Source of the DNA: JAWVFK01 sp033856175
GTDB taxonomy: Bacteria; Actinomycetota; Thermoleophilia; Solirubrobacterales; 70-9
Direction of reading: 5' to 3'
Length of the DNA: 64,000 nucleotides
Assembly: GCA_033856175.1 (NCBI GenBank)
Contig: JAWVFK010000010.1
Location: 1 to 64,000, forward strand
The notes under the pieces are model-generated. The model saw only the letters and a list, made by a program, of their open reading frames with translations. It made no database searches and was not told the origin of the DNA. Positions within the stretch are counted from its first letter, which is position 1. Every line of letters begins with the position of its first letter. Positions 42,903 through 51,130 of this stretch are shown here, in pieces. The position numbers and the translations under genes are program-made.

Positions 42903-43337
42903 CTGACCAACCTCGACCACATCCGCTCTTACTACGAGGCGCTCAACACGGGCGACGCCGAGAAGGTGGCGAGCCATTTCACGGACGATGCCGTCCATTA
43001 CTACACGCGCCTGGGCCCCCACGAGGGCGCCGCGGCGATCGGCGAGAACACGCGCTGGGCCGTCGACACGATCGACGGCCAGTGGTGGTTCGAGCACGGG
43101 ATCGAGTCAGGCGACGAGGCCGTGATCGAGTGGACGATGACCTGGCGCGACCCGAAGTCGGGCGATAAGCGCCTCAACCGCGGTACCGAGTGGTTTCGCT
43201 TCCGCAACGGCAAGATCGCCGAGATCAGGGCGTATCACCACGGCAACGCCAAGAACCCACAGGGAGACCTGCTCGGCTTCGATCACGGCGGCCGTGGCCA
43301 CACCACCCTCGACGACTGGAAGCCTCCGGCCGACTGA
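42903..43337 (+). CDS. SnoaL/NTF2-like protein, probable CTG start
   Basis: The product has 144 residues if read from CTG 42903. The first helix LDHIRSYYEALNTGDAEKVASHF is the classic SnoaL-like opening (LDHIRSYYEALNTGDAEK begins it), followed by the cone-shaped sheet (GGRG, WTMTWRDPKSGDKRLNRGTE). The first ordinary start, GTG 42966, would delete that helix. No ATG, GTG or TTG occurs between the in-frame TAG at 42873 and 42966. It may bind or isomerise a small ligand. The stop TGA overlaps the next ATG by one base. Confidence 0.7.
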   Translation: MTNLDHIRSYYEALNTGDAEKVASHFTDDAVHYYTRLGPHEGAAAIGENTRWAVDTIDGQWWFEHGIESGDEAVIEWTMTWRDPKSGDKRLNRGTEWFRFRNGKIAEIRAYHHGNAKNPQGDLLGFDHGGRGHTTLDDWKPPAD

Positions 43338-44518
43338 TGAACACGGTAATCAAGGACAGTGGCCGGCGGGCCATCCTGCCGCCCTTCAGCGAGGAGCACG
43401 AGGAGCTGCGCGAGACCGTCAGGCGCTTCGTCGAGAACGAGATCGCTCCCAATGTCGACGAGTGGGAGGCGGCGCGTGAGTTCCCTCGCGAGCTCTTCGA
43501 GCGCTGCGGCGAGCTCGGCTTTCTCGGGCTGAAGTTCCCCGAGGAGTTGGGTGGCCAGGGCGGCAACCACCTCCACGACGCCGTCTGGAGCGAGGAGCTC
43601 TCGGCGGCCGGCGGCTCCGGCGGGGTCGCCGCCGGGCTCGGCGCCCACAGCTCGATCGCGATGCCCCCGATCTTCAAGTTCGGAACGCCCGAGCAGCAGC
43701 AGCGCTGGGTCGTTCCCGGGATCAAGGGCGAGAAGATCGGAGCGCTTGGGATCACCGAGCCGGGCGCCGGCTCCGACGTCGCGTCGATTCGCACCTTCGC
43801 CCGCAAGGTCGATGGCGGCTACGTCGTCAACGGCTCGAAGACGTTCATCACCAACGGCGTCCGCGCCGACTTCCTCGTCTGTGCCTGCAAGACGAGCGAG
43901 GAGGGCGGCCACCAGGGCCTCTCCTTCCTCGTCCTCGAACGCGAGATGCCCGGCTACGAGGTCACGCGAAAGCTCGAGAAGATGGGCTGGCACTCCTCCG
44001 ACACCGGCGAGCTCAGCTTCACCGACGTCGAGGTGCCGGCGGAGAACCTGCTGGGCGAGGAGGACCGCGGCTTCTACCTGATCATGGCCAACTTCCAGTG
44101 GGAGCGGCTGCTGATGGCGCTGGGCGCCGTCGGCGGCATGCGCAAGCTCTTCGAGGTGACGCTGGCCTACGCCAAGGAGCGCGAGGCCTTCGGCCGGCCG
44201 ATCGGCAGCTTCCAGGCGATCCGCCACAAGTTCGCCGAGATGGCGACGAAGATCGACGCCGCCCGCGCGCTCACTTACAACTCCCTGCGTCTCTTCCACG
44301 AGGGCCACGACGCGATCCGCGAGGTGACGATGACCAAGCTCTTCACCCAGCGGGCACTCATCGAGATCGCCGACGAGTGCATCCAGATCCACGGCGGCTA
44401 CGGCTACATGCGCGAGTACGGCGTCGAGCGCGCCCTGCGCGACGCCCGCCTCGGCCCGATCGGCGGCGGCACCGACGAAGTCATGAAGGAGATCCTCGGG
44501 CGCCAGCTCGGGCTCTGA
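43337..44518 (+). CDS. Acyl-CoA dehydrogenase 2
   Basis: This protein of 393 residues belongs to the same family as the gene at 41588 and shares GALGITEPGAGSDVASIRT, NGSKTFITNGVRADF and AFGRPIGSFQAIRHKFAEMA. The two probably act on successive or alternative intermediates of one pathway. ATG 43337 overlaps the SnoaL-like stop (TGATG), so translation is coupled. Confidence 0.93.
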   Translation: MNTVIKDSGRRAILPPFSEEHEELRETVRRFVENEIAPNVDEWEAAREFPRELFERCGELGFLGLKFPEELGGQGGNHLHDAVWSEELSAAGGSGGVAAGLGAHSSIAMPPIFKFGTPEQQQRWVVPGIKGEKIGALGITEPGAGSDVASIRTFARKVDGGYVVNGSKTFITNGVRADFLVCACKTSEEGGHQGLSFLVLEREMPGYEVTRKLEKMGWHSSDTGELSFTDVEVPAENLLGEEDRGFYLIMANFQWERLLMALGAVGGMRKLFEVTLAYAKEREAFGRPIGSFQAIRHKFAEMATKIDAARALTYNSLRLFHEGHDAIREVTMTKLFTQRALIEIADECIQIHGGYGYMREYGVERALRDARLGPIGGGTDEVMKEILGRQLGL

Positions 44519-44572
44519 CGATCCTCGCCGCACCGTTAGAGTGCCGCGACCAAATCTCGAAGGAGGAACTGG

Positions 44573-45406
44573 ATGGGACTGCTGGATGGAAAGACCGCGA
44601 TCATCACCGGGTCGGCGCGAGGTATCGGCCGCGCCACGGCTGAGCTGTTCGCGAGCGAGGGCGCCCGAATCCTGATCAACGACATCGACGGCGACATCGC
44701 CGAGCAGGCCTCCAACGAGATCGACGGCGAGACCGCATCGTTCGCCGGCGACCTCACCCAGACCGACGTCCCCGACCAGCTCGTCAAGAAGGCGCTCGAC
44801 GAGTTCGGCAGCGTCGACATCCTGATCAACAACGCCGGCTACACCTGGGACGGCGTCATCCACAAGATGACCGACGAGCAGTTCCAGGCGATGCTCGACA
44901 TCCACACGGTCGTCCCCTTCCGCTTGATCCGGGCGATCGCTCCCAGCTGGCGCGAGGCCGCCAAGGCCGAGCGCGACGCCGGCAACGAGGTCTTTCGCAA
45001 GATCGTCAACATCACCTCGATCTCGGGCACGATGGGCAACGCCGGCCAGGCGAACTACTCGGCCGGCAAGTCAGGCGTCGTCGGCCTGACCAAGACGGTC
45101 GCCAAGGAGTGGGGCCAGTTCAAGGTCAACGTCAACGCCGTCGCCTTCGGCTTCGTCGAAACCCGCCTGACCCAGGCCAAGGAGAAGGGCGAGAAGATCG
45201 ACGCCGGCCACACCGGCCAGGAGGTCGAGCTCGGCATCCCCGAGCAGATGCGGGCGATGGCGGCGATGACGATTCCGCTGGGCCGCGCGGCCCAGCCGGA
45301 GGAGGCAGCCGGACCGCTCCTCTTCCTCTCCTCGCAGCTGTCGAACTACGTCCACGGCCAGGTGCTCAACGTCACCGGCGGGCAGTTCGTCGGCATGATG
45401 TATTAG
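44573..45406 (+). CDS. SDR-family 3-oxoacyl reductase/3-hydroxyacyl dehydrogenase (FabG-like)
   Basis: This short-chain dehydrogenase has 277 residues. It contains IITGSARGIGRATA, NNAGYTWDG, the catalytic Ser in VNITSISGTMG and YSAGK. GAAGGAGGAAC precedes the ATG. In context it would oxidise a 3-hydroxyacyl-CoA after dehydrogenation and hydration, giving the beta-keto intermediate that BKACE or a thiolase can split. Its stop lies in a 14-bp tandem repeat. Confidence 0.9.
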   Translation: MGLLDGKTAIITGSARGIGRATAELFASEGARILINDIDGDIAEQASNEIDGETASFAGDLTQTDVPDQLVKKALDEFGSVDILINNAGYTWDGVIHKMTDEQFQAMLDIHTVVPFRLIRAIAPSWREAAKAERDAGNEVFRKIVNITSISGTMGNAGQANYSAGKSGVVGLTKTVAKEWGQFKVNVNAVAFGFVETRLTQAKEKGEKIDAGHTGQEVELGIPEQMRAMAAMTIPLGRAAQPEEAAGPLLFLSSQLSNYVHGQVLNVTGGQFVGMMY

Positions 45407-45428
45407 GGAGCGAGTATTAGGGAGCGAG
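45401..45428. repeat. Perfect 14-bp tandem duplication at convergent stop codons
   Basis: TATTAGGGAGCGAG occurs twice, at 45401-45414 and 45415-45428. The first copy supplies the FabG-like TAG stop, the second contains the TAA of the peroxiredoxin on the other strand. Confidence 0.9.
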
Positions 45429-45872
45429 CGCGCCGAGCACGAGGTCATCGTGCTCGGCCGGCTTGACCTTGCGGAAGATCTTCTCGAGCCTGCCGTCGGG
45501 GCCGACGATGAAGGTCGAGCGCTCGATTCCCATGTACGTCTTGCCGTAGTTCTTCTTCTCGACCCAGACGCCGTAGGCCTCGGCGACCGAGTGATCGGGG
45601 TCGGCCAGGAGCGTGAACGCCAGCCCGAACTTGTCGGCGAATGCGCGCAGCGCCTCTGGCTCGTCGGGCGAAACGCCGAGAACGACGGCATTGGCCGCCT
45701 CGTACTCAGCGCCGCGATCGCGGACGCCGCAGGCCTGGATCGTGCAGCCGGGGGTGTCGGCGTGGGGATAGAAGTAGACGACGACCGACTTGCCCTCGAA
45801 ATCGCCGAGCGAGACCGGGGTCCCGTCCTGGTCGTCGAGGGTGAACTCGGGCGCCTTGTCGCCAACCTGCAT
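45417..45872 (-). CDS. bcp: Thioredoxin-dependent peroxiredoxin Bcp
   Basis: This atypical peroxiredoxin has 151 residues and reduces hydroperoxides. The peroxidatic Cys is in DTPGCTIQACGVRD, whose second Cys five residues on can act as resolving Cys. VVYFYPHADTPGCT shows the usual KD replaced by HAD. TAGCTT lies 7 bases before the ATG. Confidence 0.93.
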   Translation of the reverse strand: MQVGDKAPEFTLDDQDGTPVSLGDFEGKSVVVYFYPHADTPGCTIQACGVRDRGAEYEAANAVVLGVSPDEPEALRAFADKFGLAFTLLADPDHSVAEAYGVWVEKKNYGKTYMGIERSTFIVGPDGRLEKIFRKVKPAEHDDLVLGALAP

Positions 45873-45879
45873 GGAGTGA

Positions 45880-45885
45880 AAGCTA
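45880..45885 (-). promoter_or_regulatory. Leaderless -10-like element before bcp
   Basis: TAGCTT on the minus strand lies 7 bases before ATG 45872, without a ribosome site. Confidence 0.4.
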
Positions 45886-45909
45886 GCGCAGCGCCGAGCG
45901 AAGCCCCGG

Positions 45910-46797
45910 TCAGTCCCCGGGCGGGTAGGGGCGCCGGGAATCGTCCCTTGGCCGTCGCTCCTCGGCGAGCGGCTCCCCCGTCCCGCCGCTGACGGCAGCA
46001 GGCGGCCAGGGGCCGAGCCAGTTATCGCGGGCGCCGTCGATCGTGATCACGCAGCCGGAGAAGAAGTCGCCGGCCGGCGAAGCCAGATAGGCGACGAGCC
46101 AGGCCATCTCCTCGGGCGTGCCGAGCCGCTGCAGCGGAATCGTCCGCTCGACGTTCTCCGCCACCTCCTTCGGATACTTGGTTCGCAGCACCTCGGTGCC
46201 GAACTGGCCGGCGGCGAGGGCGCAGAGCTTGATGTTGAAGCGAGCCCACTCGACCGAGAGCGTTCGCATCATGTTCTCGACCGCCGCCCTGGCAGCGCCC
46301 GAGTGGACCATGCCCGGCATGCCATTGTGGGGCGAAAGCGTCACCGAGACGACCTTGCCGCCGCCCTGGGGGATGAACGCCTTGGTCGCCGCCGCGTGGG
46401 TCATCTGCCAGGTGCCCTGGACGTTGAGATCGATGACCGTGCGAAAGCCCTTCGGCGAGATCGCCTCGGCCGGGCTCATGAACTGGCCGCCGGCGTTGTT
46501 GACGAGCAGATCGAGCTTGCCGTGGCGCTCGAGGACCCCATCGAAGAGCGCGTCGACGGCCTCCTCGTCGCGGATGTCCATCGCGACGTGCTCGGCAGCG
46601 CCACCGGCTGCCTCGACCAGCGCAACGGTCTCCGCCAGCGGCTCCTCGCGACGACCGCAGCCGACGACGGTCGCACCCAGCCGGGCCAGCTCGAGCGCGG
46701 TCGCCCTGCCCAGGCCGGTGCCCGCCCCGGAGACGACCGCGACCTGGCCGTCGAGCAGGCCCGCAGCGAAGATCCGCGAATCGGAGGTTGCGGCCAA
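45910..46797 (-). CDS. SDR of the 2,4-dienoyl-CoA / trans-2-enoyl-CoA reductase group
   Basis: This protein of 295 residues has the NADP-binding VVSGAGTGLGRATALEL and NNAGGQFMSP. The normal YxxxK is replaced by VHSGAARAAVENM, the pattern of peroxisomal enoyl- and dienoyl-CoA reductases, which use other residues for catalysis. It probably reduces a double bond of an unsaturated acyl-CoA. TTG 46797 has TAAGCT nine bases upstream. Confidence 0.8.
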   Translation of the reverse strand: MAATSDSRIFAAGLLDGQVAVVSGAGTGLGRATALELARLGATVVGCGRREEPLAETVALVEAAGGAAEHVAMDIRDEEAVDALFDGVLERHGKLDLLVNNAGGQFMSPAEAISPKGFRTVIDLNVQGTWQMTHAAATKAFIPQGGGKVVSVTLSPHNGMPGMVHSGAARAAVENMMRTLSVEWARFNIKLCALAAGQFGTEVLRTKYPKEVAENVERTIPLQRLGTPEEMAWLVAYLASPAGDFFSGCVITIDGARDNWLGPWPPAAVSGGTGEPLAEERRPRDDSRRPYPPGD

Positions 46798-46806
46798 GGC
46801 GGCGCC

Positions 46807-46812
46807 AGCTTA
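46807..46812 (-). promoter_or_regulatory. Leaderless -10-like element before the enoyl-CoA reductase-like gene
   Basis: TAAGCT on the minus strand lies 9 bases before TTG 46797. Confidence 0.4.
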
Positions 46813-46864
46813 CCGGCGGCCTGGCGCTGAGCGCCCTCGTGCGGGGATTGCCTGCCCGATCATC

Positions 46865-46870
46865 TAGGCT
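46865..46870 (+). promoter_or_regulatory. Leaderless -10-like element before the lactonase-like gene
   Basis: TAGGCT lies 9 bases before ATG 46880, without a ribosome site. Confidence 0.45.
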
Positions 46871-46879
46871 CACGCCCGC

Positions 46880-47782
46880 ATGAAGCTGCACGCACACCCG
46901 AAGCCGCTGACGGCGCCGCTCTCCGGCGGGACCCAGGGCGCCACCGTCGTCGTCGAGCCGGTCAGCACCGGCCAGGTCCGCTTCCCCAAGGCGAGCTTCG
47001 AGCGCGACGAGGGGCGCTTCACCAAGCTGAAGACGCTGTTTGGCCGCGAGAAGTGGGAGGTCCCCTGCCCGGCCTTCATCGTCCGCCATCCGACGGCGGG
47101 CCTGATCCTCGTCGACACCGGCCTCCACCCTTCGATAGCGACCGACCCGAAGCAGAACTACGGCCGTCTCGCCTCCTGGTACGCGAAGCCGGCCCAGCAG
47201 GCCGGTGAGGATCTGCCGGCGCGGCTGCGCGCTCGCGGCGTCGAGGCCCGCCAGGTCAACGTCGTGATCATGACCCACCTGCACCAGGACCACGCTTCGG
47301 GGATCTCGGAGTTCGGCAATGCAACCTTCGTCGTTACGGCTGCCGAGTGGGACGCGGCGACGCGCGACCCGGGGCCGGGCGCGATGCACGGCTACCGCCT
47401 CTCCAACTACGACTTCGTCTTCGACTACCGCACGGTGGACTTCAGCTCGGTCGACGTCGACTCCTACGCCAGCTTCGGCCGCACCTTCGACCTCTTCGGC
47501 GACGGCAGCGTCCGCCTGGCCTACACGCCGGGCCACACTGCCGGCCACCAGTCGGTGATCCTCAAGCTCAAGCGCCGCGACTTCGTCATCGCCGGTGACG
47601 CGATCTACACCTATCGCCAGCTCGAGGGCGGGCCGATGCCGGGCCGGCTGCATGACGAGCACAACTGGAATCGCTCGCTGCAGGAGTTGCAGCTCTACCA
47701 CCGCGACTACCCCCACGCGCTGATCGTGCCCGGCCACGACCCGGCCTACTGGCCGAAGCTGGAAGCCCGCTACGAGGAGTGA
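46880..47782 (+). CDS. Metallo-beta-lactamase-fold hydrolase (N-acyl-homoserine lactonase-like)
   Basis: This protein of 300 residues has the metal-binding MTHLHQDHASG near residue 133, then TPGHTAGHQSV, FVIAGDAIYTYRQ and VPGHDPAYW, giving all ligand positions of a two-zinc lactonase. The layout resembles quorum-quenching lactonases, but many such proteins act on other lactones or esters. Its 3' end overlaps the acyltransferase gene on the other strand by 13 bases. Confidence 0.85.
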   Translation: MKLHAHPKPLTAPLSGGTQGATVVVEPVSTGQVRFPKASFERDEGRFTKLKTLFGREKWEVPCPAFIVRHPTAGLILVDTGLHPSIATDPKQNYGRLASWYAKPAQQAGEDLPARLRARGVEARQVNVVIMTHLHQDHASGISEFGNATFVVTAAEWDAATRDPGPGAMHGYRLSNYDFVFDYRTVDFSSVDVDSYASFGRTFDLFGDGSVRLAYTPGHTAGHQSVILKLKRRDFVIAGDAIYTYRQLEGGPMPGRLHDEHNWNRSLQELQLYHRDYPHALIVPGHDPAYWPKLEARYEE

Positions 47783-48594
47783 GACTCGGCGCGCTGGCGC
47801 TCGGCCGCGCCGGGCGCAGCCGCGACACTGAGATGCAGTGGGCCCGGCTCATCACCGTGGCGCAGGTCCCGCAGCACGCCGCGCCTTCCCTTGGCCTCGA
47901 GCGCGTCGTACATCGCCCTGACGCGCTCGAAGACCTTCTCGGCCGCCTCCTGTTGCTGCTCCGGGGTCGGGCTCTCGACGCGGTCGAACGAGACCGGCGC
48001 GCCGTATTGGACGGTCACCTTGGGAAAGCGCAGCTTCTTCCAGCGCCGGACCGAAGCCGAGCCGTGGATCGCGACCGGGACGACCGGCGCCCCTGACTCG
48101 AGCGCGAGCTTGCCCACCCCCCGCTTCGGCTCGCCAAGCGAGCCCGTGCGCGAGCGGCCGCCCTCGGCGTACATCAGGACGATGCAGTCGCGGCCCTCGC
48201 GAGCGAGAACCGCGTGGGCCGTTATGAAGGCCTCCTGGTCGTTGTAGCCACGCCGCACCGGAAAGACGCCGCCGTGGCTAAAGATGTGGACGAGAATCGG
48301 GTTGGTGAAGAGCTGTGACTTGGCCATGAACTGGACCCGGCGGCGCAGGAACACCGCCGAGAAGAAGTGGTCCATCTGGCTGAAGTGGTTCGGCGTGATG
48401 ATCGCCGGACCATCCTTGGGGACGTTCTTCATCCCGATAGCCCGCGCCCGGTAGACCAGCAGCGTCGGCGGCGTCAGCAGGACGCGGACGAGCTTGTAGG
48501 TCCAGCCGATGCCCCTGCGTGCGCGCTCGTGGTAGCGCGTGAAGTGCTCCGCGGGGCGGGGATCCTTGTAGACCTGGGGCTTGAGATCTGCCAT
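47770..48594 (-). CDS. 1-acylglycerol-3-phosphate acyltransferase (PlsC-like)
   Basis: This protein of 274 residues contains the acyltransferase motifs ITPNHFSQMDHFF (NHxxxxD), VFPVRRGYND and EGGRSRTG, and PVVPVAIHGS. It acylates lysophosphatidate or a related lipid at the inner membrane face. ATG 48594 is preferred over the upstream GTG frame, which has no family similarity. A glycerol kinase gene follows on the same strand side, fitting glycerolipid synthesis. Confidence 0.88.
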   Translation of the reverse strand: MADLKPQVYKDPRPAEHFTRYHERARRGIGWTYKLVRVLLTPPTLLVYRARAIGMKNVPKDGPAIITPNHFSQMDHFFSAVFLRRRVQFMAKSQLFTNPILVHIFSHGGVFPVRRGYNDQEAFITAHAVLAREGRDCIVLMYAEGGRSRTGSLGEPKRGVGKLALESGAPVVPVAIHGSASVRRWKKLRFPKVTVQYGAPVSFDRVESPTPEQQQEAAEKVFERVRAMYDALEAKGRRGVLRDLRHGDEPGPLHLSVAAAPGAAERQRAESHSS

Positions 48595-48673
48595 AGACGA
48601 AGGGTCAGCGCGGGCGCCGACAGGGGGGTCTACCCACATCGGCGATGCGGGTTACGTCGCTACGTGGCGGTGG

Positions 48674-50140
48674 TTAGGTGGCATCCGGCTCGGTGGATGC
48701 CCAGCGGCGCGAGCGCTCGACGGCGCGGCCCCAATTCGCGAGCAGGCCCCCGCGCTCGTCGTCGCTCATCCGCGGCTCGTAGCGGGCGGCCTCGCGCCAC
48801 ATCGCCTCGACCTGATCGAGGCTCCAGGTCTCGGTCGCGATGCCGGCGAGGTAGGCGGCGCCGAGCGCCGTCGTCTCGCTGATCTCGGGGACGATCACCG
48901 GCGCTCCGAGAACATCGGCCTGGAACTGCATCAGCCAGCCGTTGGCGACGGCGCCGCCGTCGGCCTTCAGCGACTCCAGTCGCTGCCCCGCCGCCGCTTC
49001 CTGGGCCCGGACGGCGTCGACCGTCTGGTAGGCGATCGCCTCGAGCGCGGCGCGGGCGAGCTGGGCGCGGCCGCTGCCGCGGGTCAGGCCGACGATCGTG
49101 CCGCGTGCGTAGGGGTCCCAGTGGGGCGAGCCGAGCCCGGTCAGCGCCGGAACGAAGTAGACGCCGTCGTTGCCGTCGAGCGACGCTGCGAGCCCCTCGC
49201 TCTCGGCCGCCGACTCGATGACGCCGAGGCCGTCGCGCAGCCACTGGATCGCGGCGCCGGTGACGAAGACCGCCGCCTCGAGCGCGTAGGTGGCGCGGTC
49301 CTCGATCCCCCAGGCGACCGTGGTCAACAGGCCCTCCCCCGGCTGCGGAGCCTCCTGCCCGGTGTTCAGCAGGACGAAGCTGCCGGTGCCGTAGGTGTTC
49401 TTGGCCGTTCCCGGCCCAAGGCAGGCCTGACCGAAGAGCGCCGCCTGCTGATCGCCGGCGATTCCGGCCACAGGTACCTCGCCGCCGAACTCGGAGGTCG
49501 TGCCATAGATCGCCGCCGAGGGCGCCGGCTCCGGCAGCCGCGCCGGATCGACGCCGAGCAGGTCGCAGAGCTCGGCGTCCCAGCCGAGCTTGCGGATGTC
49601 GAAGAGCAGCGTCCGCGACGCGTTCGAGTAGTCGGTGACGTGGCGCCCGGTCAGCTTGTGGACGAGCCAGGAGTCGATCGTGCCGAAGACGGCGCGATCG
49701 GCGCCCTCGACGTTGGCCAGCAGCCACTCGATCTTCGTGCCCGAGAAGTAGGGGTCGATGACGAGGCCGGTGCGCTCGCGGAAGAGCTGTTCGTGGCCAG
49801 CCGCACGCAGCTCGTCGCAGCGGGCCGCGGTGCGGCGGTCCTGCCAGACAAGCGCGCGGTGAATCGGCTTTCCGCTGGCCGGGTCCCAGGCGACGACCGT
49901 CTCGCGCTGGTTGGTGATGCCGATGCCGGCGAGCGCGGCCCCGTCGACGCCGGCGTCTTCGAGGGCCCGATGGGCGACGCCTCGGGTCACCTGCCAGATC
50001 TCGTCGGCGTCGTGCTCGACCCAGCCCGGCCGCGGGAAGTGCTGCTCGAACTCGCTGTAGGCGCGACCGGCGATGTGGCCGTCGCGATCGAAGACGATGC
50101 ACGTCGTCCCCGTCGTGCCCTGGTCGATCGCGAGGATCAT
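48674..50140 (-). CDS. glpK: Glycerol kinase
   Basis: Glycerol is converted to glycerol-3-phosphate at the expense of ATP. The protein has 488 residues and starts MILAIDQGTTGTT. NQRETVVAWD, IAGDQQAALFGQACLGPG and NTYGTGSFVLLNTG are FGGY-family blocks specific for glycerol kinase. ATG 50140 overlaps the upstream glycosyltransferase stop (ATGA), an unusual pairing. Confidence 0.95.
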   Translation of the reverse strand: MILAIDQGTTGTTCIVFDRDGHIAGRAYSEFEQHFPRPGWVEHDADEIWQVTRGVAHRALEDAGVDGAALAGIGITNQRETVVAWDPASGKPIHRALVWQDRRTAARCDELRAAGHEQLFRERTGLVIDPYFSGTKIEWLLANVEGADRAVFGTIDSWLVHKLTGRHVTDYSNASRTLLFDIRKLGWDAELCDLLGVDPARLPEPAPSAAIYGTTSEFGGEVPVAGIAGDQQAALFGQACLGPGTAKNTYGTGSFVLLNTGQEAPQPGEGLLTTVAWGIEDRATYALEAAVFVTGAAIQWLRDGLGVIESAAESEGLAASLDGNDGVYFVPALTGLGSPHWDPYARGTIVGLTRGSGRAQLARAALEAIAYQTVDAVRAQEAAAGQRLESLKADGGAVANGWLMQFQADVLGAPVIVPEISETTALGAAYLAGIATETWSLDQVEAMWREAARYEPRMSDDERGGLLANWGRAVERSRRWASTEPDAT

Positions 50141-50859
50141 CGCCGGCGCCTGGCGATGTAGACGCGGGCGAAGTCGCGCAACTGGCGGGCTCGATGGAGG
50201 AAGCCGCGGAGTGTGCGGAAGGTCGCGCGATGCTCGAGCGGCAGCTCGTACTCGCGAACGGTGGCGCCGGCGCGCACGGCGTCGACGGTGATGCCGATCT
50301 CCATGCCGAAGCCCGGGGCCAGCGGCAGGATGCTCCGCAGCAGGTCCACCCGCAGGGCGCGCTGGCCGGAGATCGGCGCACCGGCGCGATAGCCGCTGCG
50401 CCGCTCGATCGCCCAGCGGGCGAAGCGCAGGGCGACACCGAAGCCGCCGCCGACGCGGCGGGCGAAGGCAGCAATCGCCAGGTCGGCCTCGCCCGCCTCG
50501 ACGGCCTCGACGAGGCGGCGCAGCTCACCAGCGGAGCCGCCGAGGTCGCCGTCGCAGAGCAGGATCGTCGCCTCGTCGGCGATCGCCTCCGCGTGGATCG
50601 ACTCGATCGCCGCGCCGACGTTGCCGCCCTTGCCGTGGGCACGGTTGCGGCGGACGAGGCGAGCGCCGCGGGCGAGGGCGACGTCACCGGTGCCGTCAGC
50701 CGAGGCGTCGTCGGCGACGACGAGCTCGATCCCCGGCATCGCCGCCGCCAGCGAGTCGAGCGTTGCGCCGATCGCCTCCGCCTCGTTGTGGGCGGCGACG
50801 ATCGCGATTCGCGGATGGCCCGGCTGGGCCGGCCGCTCAGGAGAAGGTTCCGGAGACAC
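50137..50859 (-). CDS. Family 2 glycosyltransferase
   Basis: This protein of 240 residues has the nucleotide-sugar-binding IAIVAAHNEAEAIGATLDSL, VADDASADGT and LLCDGDLGG in place of the DXD motif, followed by an acceptor region. No membrane helices are seen, so the protein is cytosolic, perhaps acting on glycerol- or isoprenoid-linked acceptors, since it is coupled to glpK. GTG 50859 is chosen because it has CACAAT 8 bases upstream. The frame is open further but only as shadow of the next gene. Confidence 0.8.
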   Translation of the reverse strand: MSPEPSPERPAQPGHPRIAIVAAHNEAEAIGATLDSLAAAMPGIELVVADDASADGTGDVALARGARLVRRNRAHGKGGNVGAAIESIHAEAIADEATILLCDGDLGGSAGELRRLVEAVEAGEADLAIAAFARRVGGGFGVALRFARWAIERRSGYRAGAPISGQRALRVDLLRSILPLAPGFGMEIGITVDAVRAGATVREYELPLEHRATFRTLRGFLHRARQLRDFARVYIARRRR

Positions 50860-50866
50860 CGGCGGG

Positions 50867-50873
50867 TATTGTG
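50867..50873. promoter_or_regulatory. Shared bidirectional -10 element
   Basis: TATTGTG reads TATTGT on the plus strand (8 bases before ATG 50881) and CACAAT on the minus strand (8 bases before GTG 50859). One AT-rich heptamer thus appears to serve two divergent leaderless transcripts across a 21-base gap. Confidence 0.5.
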
Positions 50874-50880
50874 CCGCTCC

Positions 50881-51096
50881 ATGGCCACGGACATCGAAGC
50901 CCACATCACCGGCACCGTCTGGAAGATCGAGGTCAAGGTCGGCGACACCGTCGACGAGGGCGACACGGTCGTCATCCTCGAGTCGATGAAGATGGAGATG
51001 CCGGTCGAGGCCGAGGATCCCGGCAAGGTCGCCGAGATCCGCTGCGAGGAGGGCCAGTCGGTCTCCGAAGGCGACGTCCTCGTCGTCCTCGAGTAG
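50881..51096 (+). CDS. Biotin carboxyl carrier domain protein
   Basis: This stand-alone biotinyl/lipoyl attachment domain has 71 residues. The biotinylated Lys lies in ILESMKMEMPV. It begins MATDIEAHITGTVWKI, which replaces the longer N-terminus of multidomain carriers. It would carry carboxybiotin between a biotin carboxylase (not in the window) and a carboxyltransferase such as the one at 39091. The gene is leaderless by promoter spacing. Confidence 0.92.
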   Translation: MATDIEAHITGTVWKIEVKVGDTVDEGDTVVILESMKMEMPVEAEDPGKVAEIRCEEGQSVSEGDVLVVLE

Positions 51097-51130
51097 CGGC
51101 GCCGGCGCCCGTCTTGATCCCGGCGAGCCG

